Notes under the pieces: model-generated
Told to the model about the DNA's origin: nothing
What the model saw: only the letters and a program-made list of their open reading frames with translations
Databases searched by the model: none
Assembly (NCBI GenBank): GCA_045603485.1
Contig: JAZUMF010000079.1
Span: forward strand, 1-29,188
Length of the DNA stretch: 29,188 nt
Reading direction: 5' to 3'
Source: RGIG5952 sp045603485
GTDB taxonomy: Bacteria; Verrucomicrobiota; Kiritimatiellia; RFP12; JAAYLN01
Shown: in pieces, positions 1 through 7,062 of the stretch
How positions within the stretch are numbered: the first letter of the stretch is position 1
Layout: every line of letters begins with the position of its first letter
Position numbers and translations under genes: made by a program

Positions 1-43
1 GATGGGATATAGAACCATAATGTCTAGTAGAATAGACTGACAC
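1..43 (-). promoter_or_regulatory. Degenerate copy of the RAYT promoter/dyad element
   Basis: Read on the minus strand, this edge carries GTGTCA (38-43), exactly 12 bases, then AGACA (21-25), followed by TTAT and TATATCC. The promoter in front of the transposase (20495-20540) has the same order: GTGTCAG, 12 bases between the half-sites, GACATTAT, then TATATCC. The -35 equivalent here is TAGACA instead of TTGACA. The expected -10 box would fall at or beyond base 1 and its visible part does not match TATACT. It is therefore a decayed copy, or the 5' end of a related element whose body lies outside the window on the left. Confidence 0.45.
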
Positions 44-512
44 TAGTATTCAACCTAAATTCGGCAGTTAAAACCTCCAAAAATGCATTTCACCATTAAA
101 AACATTAGCTCAAATCAACATCAAATCTTTCACCCATTGGGTGAAACACAAAAAAAGGGCAAAGCCGCGATTTTATTGCCTCAAACGGCGATTCTCAGCG
201 CCCAACTGCCGAATTTACGCTTTATAAAAACGATTGTCAAATTTTTGATTTTGAAGCCCCCCGCTTCCGCCGCAAATTTTCTACACATATTACTGTATTG
301 CAACATATTACAAAGGTTTAATATTTTTTATATAAAAGCATAAGACATCATTTGATATCGTAAATGACGCAGTGTTATTAAATTGAATACAGCTAACAAG
401 TTGTATCAAGTTTAGTTTATGAAAGGTAATGCTTTCAAATAACCAGTTGCTACAAGTATCTTCAAGCGAAAGTATTCAAAACCGCCAGAGAGCCTTTAGG
501 GGATGGCAAGAT
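1..512. other. AT-rich intergenic region
   Basis: No credible gene was found here. Apart from the degenerate RAYT-type element at 1-43, the stretch is AT-rich with short homopolymer runs, and the one longer open frame (83-343, plus) has no Shine-Dalgarno sequence and low-complexity translation. Just downstream of the last operon gene, on the minus strand, a weak GCCA/TGGC stem followed by GGTTTTG (about 481-506) might help terminate the operon, but it is not convincing. Confidence 0.5.
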
Positions 513-1076
513 TTATGAATGGCGATCTTGCCTGCGGTAGCGGAAGAGTGCTATATAGAGCGAGAACTGATTTAATGTTTCACATATTACAGCCGGGATT
601 GAACAGCTGAGTATATTGTAGGTGAGCCAGAGGAGGCTGATTATAACTGAATAGATGCGCAGCAGTTGGGCATTAGTTATACGCAAGGCGAAGTTGCCGA
701 GAGTTTGGGCTGATAACGATATAAGGCAGACCCAACCTTCTTTGAGTATGAAAAATGAACAGGCTGCTGCACATACGAAGATTAGGGTGAAGGCTATCGG
801 CCATAAAAGGCTGTCTGCCCATTGGTCTTTGCCGCGCCTGCTGTAAATCAGATTTCTCGGTATTGAGAAAGCATTCAGGAAGCCTCCCATTGGCGCACCA
901 ATCAAGAAAAAGTGCAGTGCCCAAAAGCAGGAACCTGCGCTTTGTAGGTACAGTATTTGTCTGGGTGTGCGACCTTGATAGCTTGCACAACCCAAGATTA
1001 TTGCTATGCAACCAAAAATTTGCGCTACGGGATTTTCTGTGTAGAGCTGAGCAAGTGATGCAAAAATTTCAGACAT
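513..1076 (-). CDS. YgjV-like multi-spanning inner membrane protein
   Basis: The 187-residue product is very hydrophobic, with about six membrane segments (roughly residues 17-32, 41-60, 90-111, 115-130, 140-158 and 160-178). It resembles the YgjV family: an early GxxAxxLGxxSYQ-type segment, the FWALHFFLIGA stretch, and loops with NxxR motifs such as IPRNLIYSRRGK. The function of YgjV proteins is unknown. It is the last gene of the minus-strand operon, 47 bases after the DUF4159 gene. The start ATG at 1074-1076 has a GGAGG eight bases upstream, but that sequence is the 3' arm of a strong hairpin (1080-1113), so translation is probably coupled to the upstream gene or conditional. The family call rests on pattern recognition, not an alignment. 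Confidence 0.75.
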   Translation of the reverse strand: MSEIFASLAQLYTENPVAQIFGCIAIILGCASYQGRTPRQILYLQSAGSCFWALHFFLIGAPMGGFLNAFSIPRNLIYSRRGKDQWADSLLWPIAFTLIFVCAAACSFFILKEGWVCLISLSAQTLGNFALRITNAQLLRIYSVIISLLWLTYNILSCSIPAVICETLNQFSLYIALFRYRRQDRHS

Positions 1077-1079
1077 GGA

Positions 1080-1113
1080 ATCGCCCTCCTATCCTTATTG
1101 GGTGGAGGGCGAT
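1080..1113 (-). promoter_or_regulatory. Hairpin burying the ribosome-binding site of the YgjV-like gene
   Basis: Perfect 10-bp inverted repeat: ATCGCCCTCC (1080-1089) and GGAGGGCGAT (1104-1113), with a 14-base loop. On the minus-strand transcript the 3' arm is GGAGGGCGAU, which contains the only plausible Shine-Dalgarno sequence for the ATG at 1076. The stop codon of the upstream gene (1124-1126) lies just before the 5' arm, so a ribosome terminating there could melt the stem. On the plus strand the stem is followed by CTTTTTG and looks like a terminator, but no plus-strand gene precedes it. Confidence 0.65.
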
Positions 1114-1123
1114 CTTTTTGCGA

Positions 1124-2875
1124 CTATTTTTCGTCGTCTTGGTCATAGTGTCTTCGATAATACTGATTGAAGGCATAGTAGATTACATTTACACCTAGTT
1201 TGTAGGCTTGATCTGCAACTACGGGGTCTACTCCAGAGTGACCATCTTTCCAGGCATCCTTTATATCGCCAGGGTGATAGAAGGCTACGATTCGTCCTTC
1301 ATGGCGTATTGCCAATGCTCTATTGCCGTCATGGTGCCAGAAGCGAGGTGCTCCATCGGGGAATAGGAAGGGCTGCTGGTAGATTGGATCATCGTTTGGA
1401 ATGTCAACGAGGGACTTGCCAGGGAAGACCTTGGCGAGCATTTGCCTTACGCTTCTACCGAAATGGCCACCGCCACAATCGATGAAGAGCATTCCGCCTT
1501 CAACTTCACAGTAATTTCGAAGGATACGCGCTTCGGAATTGGAGATGCGAAGTCCTCCAGAGCCTGTGATGAAGACGAATGGCGGCGCTCTCTTTTTGGG
1601 GAAGCGTGCCAGGCGGTCTATCTCTCTGGCTTCTGTTTCGGAAGCGATTGGCAGTCCTGTCAGCTGATTGAAGCGGATAAGTAGGTTGTAGTCTCCGGAC
1701 TTGCCCATTTCTTGATCCCAGTTGCCTCCGCTGTACTTGAGGCGAATGAAGCGTACTTTGGCGCCTTCCATTCCTTTGGGCCAACCGCCATTGCCGGGAC
1801 CGCCTTTGCCGAGCTTGCCTTTTTTGGTTCTGTCGGCGCTGTAGGTATCTTGGGTTTGCTCTTGGAGTTCATCAAGTACCTTTGCATCATCTATATCAAT
1901 GCGCTCAAGGATATATGGGCTCCAGGGGTCAACGAGGAGTTTTTTCTTTTTCTTGGGCTTTTTCTTGATATGAACGACTTGCTGGACTTCGGGTTCGCCT
2001 GAGCCCTTTGGCATTCCGTAATCTTCTGAGCCGCAACCGAAGATCAGGAAGGGCCCTATGAGTATCAGGACGAAGAGTGCAACAGCCCAATAGCAGGACG
2101 AACGGAAGCGTGGGTCTGCGCCACCTGTTTTGAGGTTTTGCAGGAGCGGGTTTGTGACGAAGCTTGTTATTGGAACATTGTCTCCGCAATAGTAGCGGCG
2201 GGCTTCTATGGTGAGAAGCGCTACCAATACGAGGATGGGCACAATCAACGCTATGGGCGTTATGAAGATTGTATATGTCCAAAGTTCTTTGCAAGCATAG
2301 GCGTCAAACATTCTTGAATCGGCCGCTGTGATGACTTTGGGTACCGCAATTGTCCAATTGGCAAATGCGAAGAGGACGATTGTGTTGATTGCCCAAGAGA
2401 TTTTGAGCATCCAGAGGCTGATGCTTTTGCGGCACAGCGCCATGGTGGCTGCAACTATCGCAATTAGAGCGGATAGGAGCGCAAGGAACGCCAGTGCTGT
2501 ACCTGACGATAATTTGCCTGCCGTGTCTAGGTAGCGGACAAATTCGGGATTGTCAATTACCCAGCCGTTCCATCTTAAGTAGAGGGAAGGCCAAGCTTTC
2601 GACAAGGCTGCAAAAATACCCTCTTCGGCTGATATTCTGACCGGCAGCATTAGGGCTATGAGGATTGAGCCTGATGCCATGAGCAGAGTACCAAGCATGA
2701 AGCGGTATTTTATCTGCATACTCCCCTGCACGCGCCATAGCCATGAGAAGGTTGCCGTCAAATGGCGTGCCAGCATGACATGAAGCCATGTTAGCCCTTT
2801 GATGACACCTTCTATGCAGCGCTCAGCCATTGATGGGGCGGGAGGGGGTGTTGAATTTTGAGAATAGTGCGGCAT
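1124..2875 (-). CDS. Membrane protein with C-terminal DUF4159 domain
   Basis: The 583-residue product has about five membrane segments in its first half (roughly residues 58-78, 125-148, 152-178, 200-224 and 261-281). A Lys-rich linker follows, containing KKKPKKKKKLL at about 304-314. From about residue 372 there is a soluble DUF4159-like domain, with VRFIRLKYSGGNWD at its start and the GGMLFIDCGG and AFYHPGD segments typical of the family. DUF4159 has no established activity; its fold is reminiscent of glutamine-amidotransferase-like or von Willebrand-type alpha/beta domains. The gene follows the TonB-like gene by 20 bases. The start ATG has only a weak GGA upstream; an internal ATG at codon 16 has no better site. 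FGCGSE near residue 279 looks like a lipobox but is internal. I infer that it is a membrane component of the ExbBD-energised machine. Confidence 0.75.
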   Translation of the reverse strand: MPHYSQNSTPPPAPSMAERCIEGVIKGLTWLHVMLARHLTATFSWLWRVQGSMQIKYRFMLGTLLMASGSILIALMLPVRISAEEGIFAALSKAWPSLYLRWNGWVIDNPEFVRYLDTAGKLSSGTALAFLALLSALIAIVAATMALCRKSISLWMLKISWAINTIVLFAFANWTIAVPKVITAADSRMFDAYACKELWTYTIFITPIALIVPILVLVALLTIEARRYYCGDNVPITSFVTNPLLQNLKTGGADPRFRSSCYWAVALFVLILIGPFLIFGCGSEDYGMPKGSGEPEVQQVVHIKKKPKKKKKLLVDPWSPYILERIDIDDAKVLDELQEQTQDTYSADRTKKGKLGKGGPGNGGWPKGMEGAKVRFIRLKYSGGNWDQEMGKSGDYNLLIRFNQLTGLPIASETEAREIDRLARFPKKRAPPFVFITGSGGLRISNSEARILRNYCEVEGGMLFIDCGGGHFGRSVRQMLAKVFPGKSLVDIPNDDPIYQQPFLFPDGAPRFWHHDGNRALAIRHEGRIVAFYHPGDIKDAWKDGHSGVDPVVADQAYKLGVNVIYYAFNQYYRRHYDQDDEK

Positions 2876-2895
2876 AACGGGAGTCCGCGTGGTGC

Positions 2896-3324
2896 TTAGA
2901 GTCCTAGGTCGTCAAGTGAGATTTCACCGGTGGCTGGTGGCAAAGGCTCAATCTCGGGTGGCTTGACCTTTGATGCGGAGGCACTGCCTTTTGGTGGTGT
3001 TGCCTCACTTTTTGCCGGTTCTTTAACCTTTGCCGAAACTTTGGCCGGTACGGCATTTGAGGCGACACTAGCGGCATCGGAGGCTTTGCGAGCGATTGCG
3101 GCTTCGCGTTCCGCCTTGGCTTTTTCCACTTGCTCTTGCTTCTTGAGCTGCTTTATCGCTGATGGTGTTTTGACGCCGTATGTGCCCCAATCTTTATAGA
3201 GCCCGAATGATGTGCCGAATACTACAATCGCATGGACTATCAGGGCGATTACGATGCCTTTTGTGAGTATTGACTTATTGATGCCTGTAAGGAGATCATC
3301 TGGATTAAAGTCTTGACTGTTCAT
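2896..3324 (-). CDS. TonB-like single-anchor envelope protein lacking a C-terminal TonB domain
   Basis: The 142-residue product has a short cytoplasmic N-terminus and one membrane segment (about residues 22-41, with VIALIVHAIVVFG). An Ala/Lys/Glu-rich, probably helical stretch follows (about 58-85), then a Pro/Lys linker ending in PPEIEPLPPATG and an acidic tail, SLDDLGL. Anchor plus charged Pro-rich linker is the TonB/TolA plan, but the folded C-terminal domain that contacts outer-membrane receptors is absent. The gene starts 7 bases after the second ExbD gene, and its Shine-Dalgarno (AGAGGAG) overlaps that gene's stop codon. It probably joins the ExbB/ExbD motor to a periplasmic partner through its tail; that role is inference from position and layout. 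Confidence 0.65.
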   Translation of the reverse strand: MNSQDFNPDDLLTGINKSILTKGIVIALIVHAIVVFGTSFGLYKDWGTYGVKTPSAIKQLKKQEQVEKAKAEREAAIARKASDAASVASNAVPAKVSAKVKEPAKSEATPPKGSASASKVKPPEIEPLPPATGEISLDDLGL

Positions 3325-3331
3325 GGTTTTT

Positions 3332-3730
3332 CTACTCCTCTGTCTTTTCGCCGGTTAGAATCATCTTGACGCCGGCTTCGCTTATTGCCTCGATGACTGG
3401 TAAATAATCTTTGCGAAGGAGGTTCTTGTCTACCTTTAGGTGGACTGGTGACTCCTTGAGTTCTTCAGCCTGTAATTTGCAGGCTGCGCCTACTTCTGCG
3501 ACGCTGCTTTGTGCGCCGCCCATCCAAATGACACCATCTGAATCAACGATAACCTCTACCATCGGCGATGCCTGAGATTCGATTGCATTTGATTCTGCAC
3601 TTTCGACCTGTACATTCGCACTTTTCATAAAGGTTGAGGCTAACATGAAAAAGATGATGAGAAGAAAGGCTATATCGCCCATCGACGATGTCGGGACGAT
3701 CAGTGATTGCCTTTTCTTGCGTCTTATCAT
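3332..3730 (-). CDS. ExbD/TolR-family proton-channel subunit (second copy)
   Basis: With the start at the ATG at 3728-3730 the product has 132 residues. This start has AAAGAGG eight bases upstream; the upstream in-frame TTG would overlap the preceding gene and is less likely. A basic N-terminus (IRRKKRQ) precedes one membrane segment with the family signature GDIAFLLIIFFMLAS. The Asp at residue 19 corresponds to the essential proton-carrying Asp of ExbD/TolR. The periplasmic part ends in DYLPVIEAISEAG, the usual ExbD C-terminal strand-helix region. It follows the first ExbD gene by 13 bases. A pair of ExbD-type proteins with one ExbB also occurs in the AglRQS motor of Myxococcus; the comparison is family-level only. 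Confidence 0.9.
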   Translation of the reverse strand: MIRRKKRQSLIVPTSSMGDIAFLLIIFFMLASTFMKSANVQVESAESNAIESQASPMVEVIVDSDGVIWMGGAQSSVAEVGAACKLQAEELKESPVHLKVDKNLLRKDYLPVIEAISEAGVKMILTGEKTEE

Positions 3731-3743
3731 TGTTAAAACCTCT

Positions 3744-4157
3744 TTATTCGCCAATCATTGCAACTACGCCACCTGCTTCAGAGATCATTGTGACGACCTG
3801 ATAGTAGCGTTGGTAGGGAACTTCTTCTGCAACTTCGAGCATCACGAGCCTGTCGTTTTGAGGCTTTGTCGAGAGCTGCTTCGCCATTAACTCGGCATGA
3901 AGCTGATTCGGTGTGATTTCGCGCTCGGCAGCATCACCTTCTGTGTAAACGATGCGGTCAGGCAGGAGGTTGACCGAAGGAATCTTCGGAGCCTTCTGGT
4001 TTTTATCCTCCGGCGTTGCAGCAGAGGGCATCTCAAGCAGCTTTCCAAACGGGTGTGCGAGCGAAGTCGTCAGAATGAAGAAGATGATGAGAAGATTGGC
4101 GATGTCTGAAAACGAGGATACATCCATGGATGCCTCGCGCCGCTCTTTCTTCTTCAT
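3744..4157 (-). CDS. ExbD/TolR-family proton-channel subunit (first copy)
   Basis: The 137-residue product has a highly charged N-terminus (MKKKERREA), one membrane segment with FSDIANLLIIFFILTTS, and a periplasmic domain. The Asp at residue 18 is the conserved channel Asp. The C-terminal region PYQRYYQVVTMISEAGG matches the ExbD consensus ending. The start ATG overlaps the TAA stop of the ExbB gene by one base (TAATG), and AGAGG precedes it, so the two are translationally coupled. In the family this subunit forms a dimer inside the ExbB pentamer and couples proton flow to movement. The two ExbD copies differ clearly in their periplasmic domains, so they are not a recent duplication. Confidence 0.9.
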   Translation of the reverse strand: MKKKERREASMDVSSFSDIANLLIIFFILTTSLAHPFGKLLEMPSAATPEDKNQKAPKIPSVNLLPDRIVYTEGDAAEREITPNQLHAELMAKQLSTKPQNDRLVMLEVAEEVPYQRYYQVVTMISEAGGVVAMIGE

Positions 4158-4789
4158 TATGCCTCTTCTATCGCTTCTGCGATGTCGGTGATTCCCGCTT
4201 CGATTGCCATGTTGTAGATTTCGATGCGGTTGGTGAAGTAATTGTAGGCGATTACAGCGGGAATGGCGATGATCAAGCCTGCTGCCGTTGTGATGAGAGC
4301 CTCGGAGATACCTCCGGCGACTGCACCTGCATCAAGACCGGCGGCTTCTGCCATGGCGTTGAAGGAGCTAATCATACCTGTAACGGTACCTGTCATACCG
4401 ATGAGGGGTGAAATACCCGAAATCAGAATCATTGCGCCGAGGCGTTTTTCAAGTCCGTGAATTGCCTTGGGGGCGTAATCTTCCATTGTCTTGGTGACTG
4501 TGGTCTGCATTTCGGTCATTGTGCGGCCTCTGGCTTTCATGCGCTTGTAGCGCTGAAGACCTGTAAGCATTGTTGCGGCGACCGGACCTGAGGATGCTGC
4601 GCAGGCGTCCATCGCTCCATCGATATCGCCTTTGGCAAGTAGCTCGCGGACTGTCTTACGGAGGCCTTCAAAATCTACATTTGCAGCTCTGAATGCGCGG
4701 GCGCGATCGATGATGATTGCAATTCCCACAATCGAGCACAGCAGCAGCGGTATCATCATAGATCCGCCGTCAATTAGAATTCCCAACAT
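4157..4789 (-). CDS. ExbB/TolQ/MotA-family proton-channel protein
   Basis: The 210-residue product has the three-helix plan of the family: a first membrane segment (about residues 10-28), a long cytoplasmic loop, then two more (about 118-140 and 163-184). The GMTGTVTGMI motif in the second corresponds to the GLLGTVWG-type motif of ExbB/TolQ, and AGLIIAIPAVIAYNYF in the third is the usual GLxxAIPAxxxYN signature. It forms the stator-like pentamer through which protons flow. The start ATG has GAAAGGA about 10 bases upstream. It is 43 bases after the 732-residue TPR gene and coupled to the first ExbD gene. MotA, TolQ and ExbB cannot be told apart by sequence alone; the neighbouring ExbD genes exclude MotA. 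Confidence 0.92.
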   Translation of the reverse strand: MLGILIDGGSMMIPLLLCSIVGIAIIIDRARAFRAANVDFEGLRKTVRELLAKGDIDGAMDACAASSGPVAATMLTGLQRYKRMKARGRTMTEMQTTVTKTMEDYAPKAIHGLEKRLGAMILISGISPLIGMTGTVTGMISSFNAMAEAAGLDAGAVAGGISEALITTAAGLIIAIPAVIAYNYFTNRIEIYNMAIEAGITDIAEAIEEA

Positions 4790-4832
4790 TTTTTATTATC
4801 CTTTCTTTGTTGTTAAACTTATTAAGACTTGA

Positions 4833-7031
4833 TTAGTATTCGGAAAGTCTCCTTAGGAACTGCTGACCCTGATTGGCAGCCTGTCCGCCGGGATACTCTT
4901 CGACGAGGCGTTGGAACTTTGAGATAGCTTCTTCGGTATTTCCCATGCGGTGGGCTACGACGCCCCATTTGAGGAGCATTTCGTCGAGCCATGGCGCATC
5001 GGGATAATCTTGGAAGACGCGTTCAAAGGTTTCAATGCAACGGGTATAGTCGCGAATTGAGATATAGTAATCGACGACTTTCTTGAATGAATCGCCTGCG
5101 AATGCCGACTCTGGATAGGCCTCTGCGCAACGCTTGAAGGCTGTCATAGCAGGAGAGAAGTCTGCCTTGCGGCCTGTTGCATGAGCATTATGACGAATTG
5201 CCTGTTCGGTGGCTTCGCCGATGCGGTACTGCGCTTCAGCCTTAAGTGGCGAGAGTGGGAGCTTGAGGATTGCATTGTAGACTTGAATTGCCGAACGGAG
5301 TGCCGATGGGTCTTTCTTTGCCGATTCCATTCGGGCATTGCCAATCTGCATGAAGGCGCGGTCTGCCAATGTCGTATCGGGGAAGATGCGGACGAGCTGG
5401 TTACAGGTTGCAATTGCCGCCTGCAGGTTGCCCTGGACAAGTTGGAGGTCCCATTTTACCGCAAATGCTTCTTCAACTACAGCGCGTTCAAGGCTGAAGC
5501 GTGCGGCAAGCGCCATTAGCTCGTCTACCTTCATTAAGCCTTCTTCGGCTTTTTCGGAGGCTTGGACATCAAGACCGACTTCCTTGAAGATGTTACCCCA
5601 CTTGTGGAGGAGCTTTGCTTCGAGGAGAAGTTTCTTTGCCTGAATCATCGCATCGGAGGCATTGGCGACGATTGACTGCGGCTCTGTGCTTCCGCCGACG
5701 AGAACTGCTGCTTCAGCAATGCGCATCTGTGGTTCTGAGCCTTGGAGGTGCGTGGCGTCTTCGTACTGGACAACGATGCGGTCTTCGGGAAGAACACCAA
5801 TTTCGCCCGTCTGAATCACGACAGGTGGCTGATTGGTATCGGTATTTATGATTTGCGGAGTGATGCGGCCGGCAAAGACGCCTGAGCGCGGCGCCGTTTC
5901 GACGAGGTCAATTTCAACCATTGTGCGCTGAATCCAAGGTGCATCGGGGGCTGGCGGCTGAGGCGGCTGTCCTTCGGGGACTTCGGGGCGTTCTTTGAAT
6001 TGTGCGGCGATAGGTACGCGAATCGTATCTGGATTTGGAGTTTTGTCTGCATCGAGGTCGCGGACGAGAATGAATGCCGGCTGACCGCAGAATACACCGC
6101 GGACTTTTTGCCTTTGTGCGCCGTCCATAAAGGTGACGGTACCTGTTGAGACGATTTTTGCATCTGCATTGCGAGGCTGGCGGACATCGCCCGACTCGGT
6201 ATTGCGGTCGAGATAGTTGACTGCGATGCCATCTCCGCCATGGACGGTTAAGCGGCCGTCATTTGGCTGGGTCGCATCGGTTGTAGTGTCGACCGATGCG
6301 AGGAAGTCGCCGTCGCCTCTACCGAAGGATAGGAGCTTTGCCTTTTCTTTGTCGCCGGAATTGCTGACGATTTCGACTTCTTCAATTTCGCCAAGGGCGG
6401 CGAGAACCGCAAGGTCTTTATCGGTGACATGGACATAGATGCGCTGACCTGCTTCTGTAAGGACATTGCTGACGGTCATTTCGGTGGGAACAGCGGTGCC
6501 GACCATCTGGAAGGCTTCGGCCGCACGAGACCAGCGGCCTGCGTCAAAGTGTATTTGGCCGATGAGGAAGTAGGCGTCGTTGGAGAAGAGGCTTGTGGGG
6601 TAGTCTTGTGTTACGCGACGAAGGAGCATCGCGGCGTCTCCGGCCTGTCCGCGCTCAAGCTGCGCACGACCCTGGAGGAGGAGTGACTCAGCCTGAACTT
6701 CGGGGTCGGCAGAGCCGAAGGCTTTGCGGAGGGATGCGCCTGACGCGTCAAATTGGCGTTTATCGAGCTGATGACGACCGAGCTCAAGAAACGCTACGAA
6801 GCGTGACGGAGCGTCGGGAAACATCTTGGGGATTGCCTCAAGCAAGGATACCGCACGATCGTCTTCGCCATTCTCAATGAGCGACTTGGCGTTGTTGACC
6901 ATGCGCTTTGCCCGCGCTTCGATTACTGCGGGTGAACCGCTCTGTTTTTCATCGACGCCTTTTTGTTGAGCTTGGGCAAATGCCGAAGCTGCAACAATGG
7001 CACATACTGTGAAAATCGATATTTTTTTCAT
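4833..7031 (-). CDS. Secreted TPR / beta-module / TPR protein
   Basis: I place the start at the ATG at 7029-7031, with GGAG eight bases upstream, because it begins directly with a signal peptide (MKKISIFTVC, then a hydrophobic run and AFAQAQ). Longer in-frame starts would add a basic 20-residue extension. The mature protein has TPR-like repeats at about residues 40-180 (A/G/P-spaced helices such as ALLLQGRAQLERGQ-like units). Two beta modules lie at about 195-280 and 315-432, and more TPR-like repeats run from about 460 to the end, with YPDAPWLDEMLLKWGVVAHR. The second beta module has the pattern VRDLDADKTPNPDTIRV, then LVETAPRSGVFAGRI, then VQYEDA. The same pattern occurs several times in the giant protein encoded first in this operon. 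It probably acts in the periplasm as a scaffold; the specific role is unknown. Confidence 0.85.
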   Translation of the reverse strand: MKKISIFTVCAIVAASAFAQAQQKGVDEKQSGSPAVIEARAKRMVNNAKSLIENGEDDRAVSLLEAIPKMFPDAPSRFVAFLELGRHQLDKRQFDASGASLRKAFGSADPEVQAESLLLQGRAQLERGQAGDAAMLLRRVTQDYPTSLFSNDAYFLIGQIHFDAGRWSRAAEAFQMVGTAVPTEMTVSNVLTEAGQRIYVHVTDKDLAVLAALGEIEEVEIVSNSGDKEKAKLLSFGRGDGDFLASVDTTTDATQPNDGRLTVHGGDGIAVNYLDRNTESGDVRQPRNADAKIVSTGTVTFMDGAQRQKVRGVFCGQPAFILVRDLDADKTPNPDTIRVPIAAQFKERPEVPEGQPPQPPAPDAPWIQRTMVEIDLVETAPRSGVFAGRITPQIINTDTNQPPVVIQTGEIGVLPEDRIVVQYEDATHLQGSEPQMRIAEAAVLVGGSTEPQSIVANASDAMIQAKKLLLEAKLLHKWGNIFKEVGLDVQASEKAEEGLMKVDELMALAARFSLERAVVEEAFAVKWDLQLVQGNLQAAIATCNQLVRIFPDTTLADRAFMQIGNARMESAKKDPSALRSAIQVYNAILKLPLSPLKAEAQYRIGEATEQAIRHNAHATGRKADFSPAMTAFKRCAEAYPESAFAGDSFKKVVDYYISIRDYTRCIETFERVFQDYPDAPWLDEMLLKWGVVAHRMGNTEEAISKFQRLVEEYPGGQAANQGQQFLRRLSEY

Positions 7032-7062
7032 CTTCGTATCTCCGTTAAATTGTTGCCGTCTT

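Noticed and set aside
83..343. Plus-strand open frame of 86 codons near the left edge
   Set aside because: No Shine-Dalgarno, low-complexity AT-rich sequence and no recognisable protein features.
1080..1119. Stem followed by CTTTTTG on the plus strand, resembling an intrinsic terminator
   Set aside because: No plus-strand gene precedes it. On the transcribed minus strand there is no U-run after the stem, and the stem instead covers a ribosome-binding site.
3731..3754. TTG start adding eight residues to the second ExbD protein
   Set aside because: It would overlap the preceding gene and has no ribosome-binding site, while the ATG at 3730 has AAAGAGG at the right distance and gives the normal ExbD N-terminus.
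1124..4789. Standard TonB-ExbBD or Tol-Pal locus
   Set aside because: No TonB_C domain, TolA, TolB, Pal or TonB-dependent receptor is present, and there are two ExbD-type genes plus DUF4159 and giant TPR proteins.
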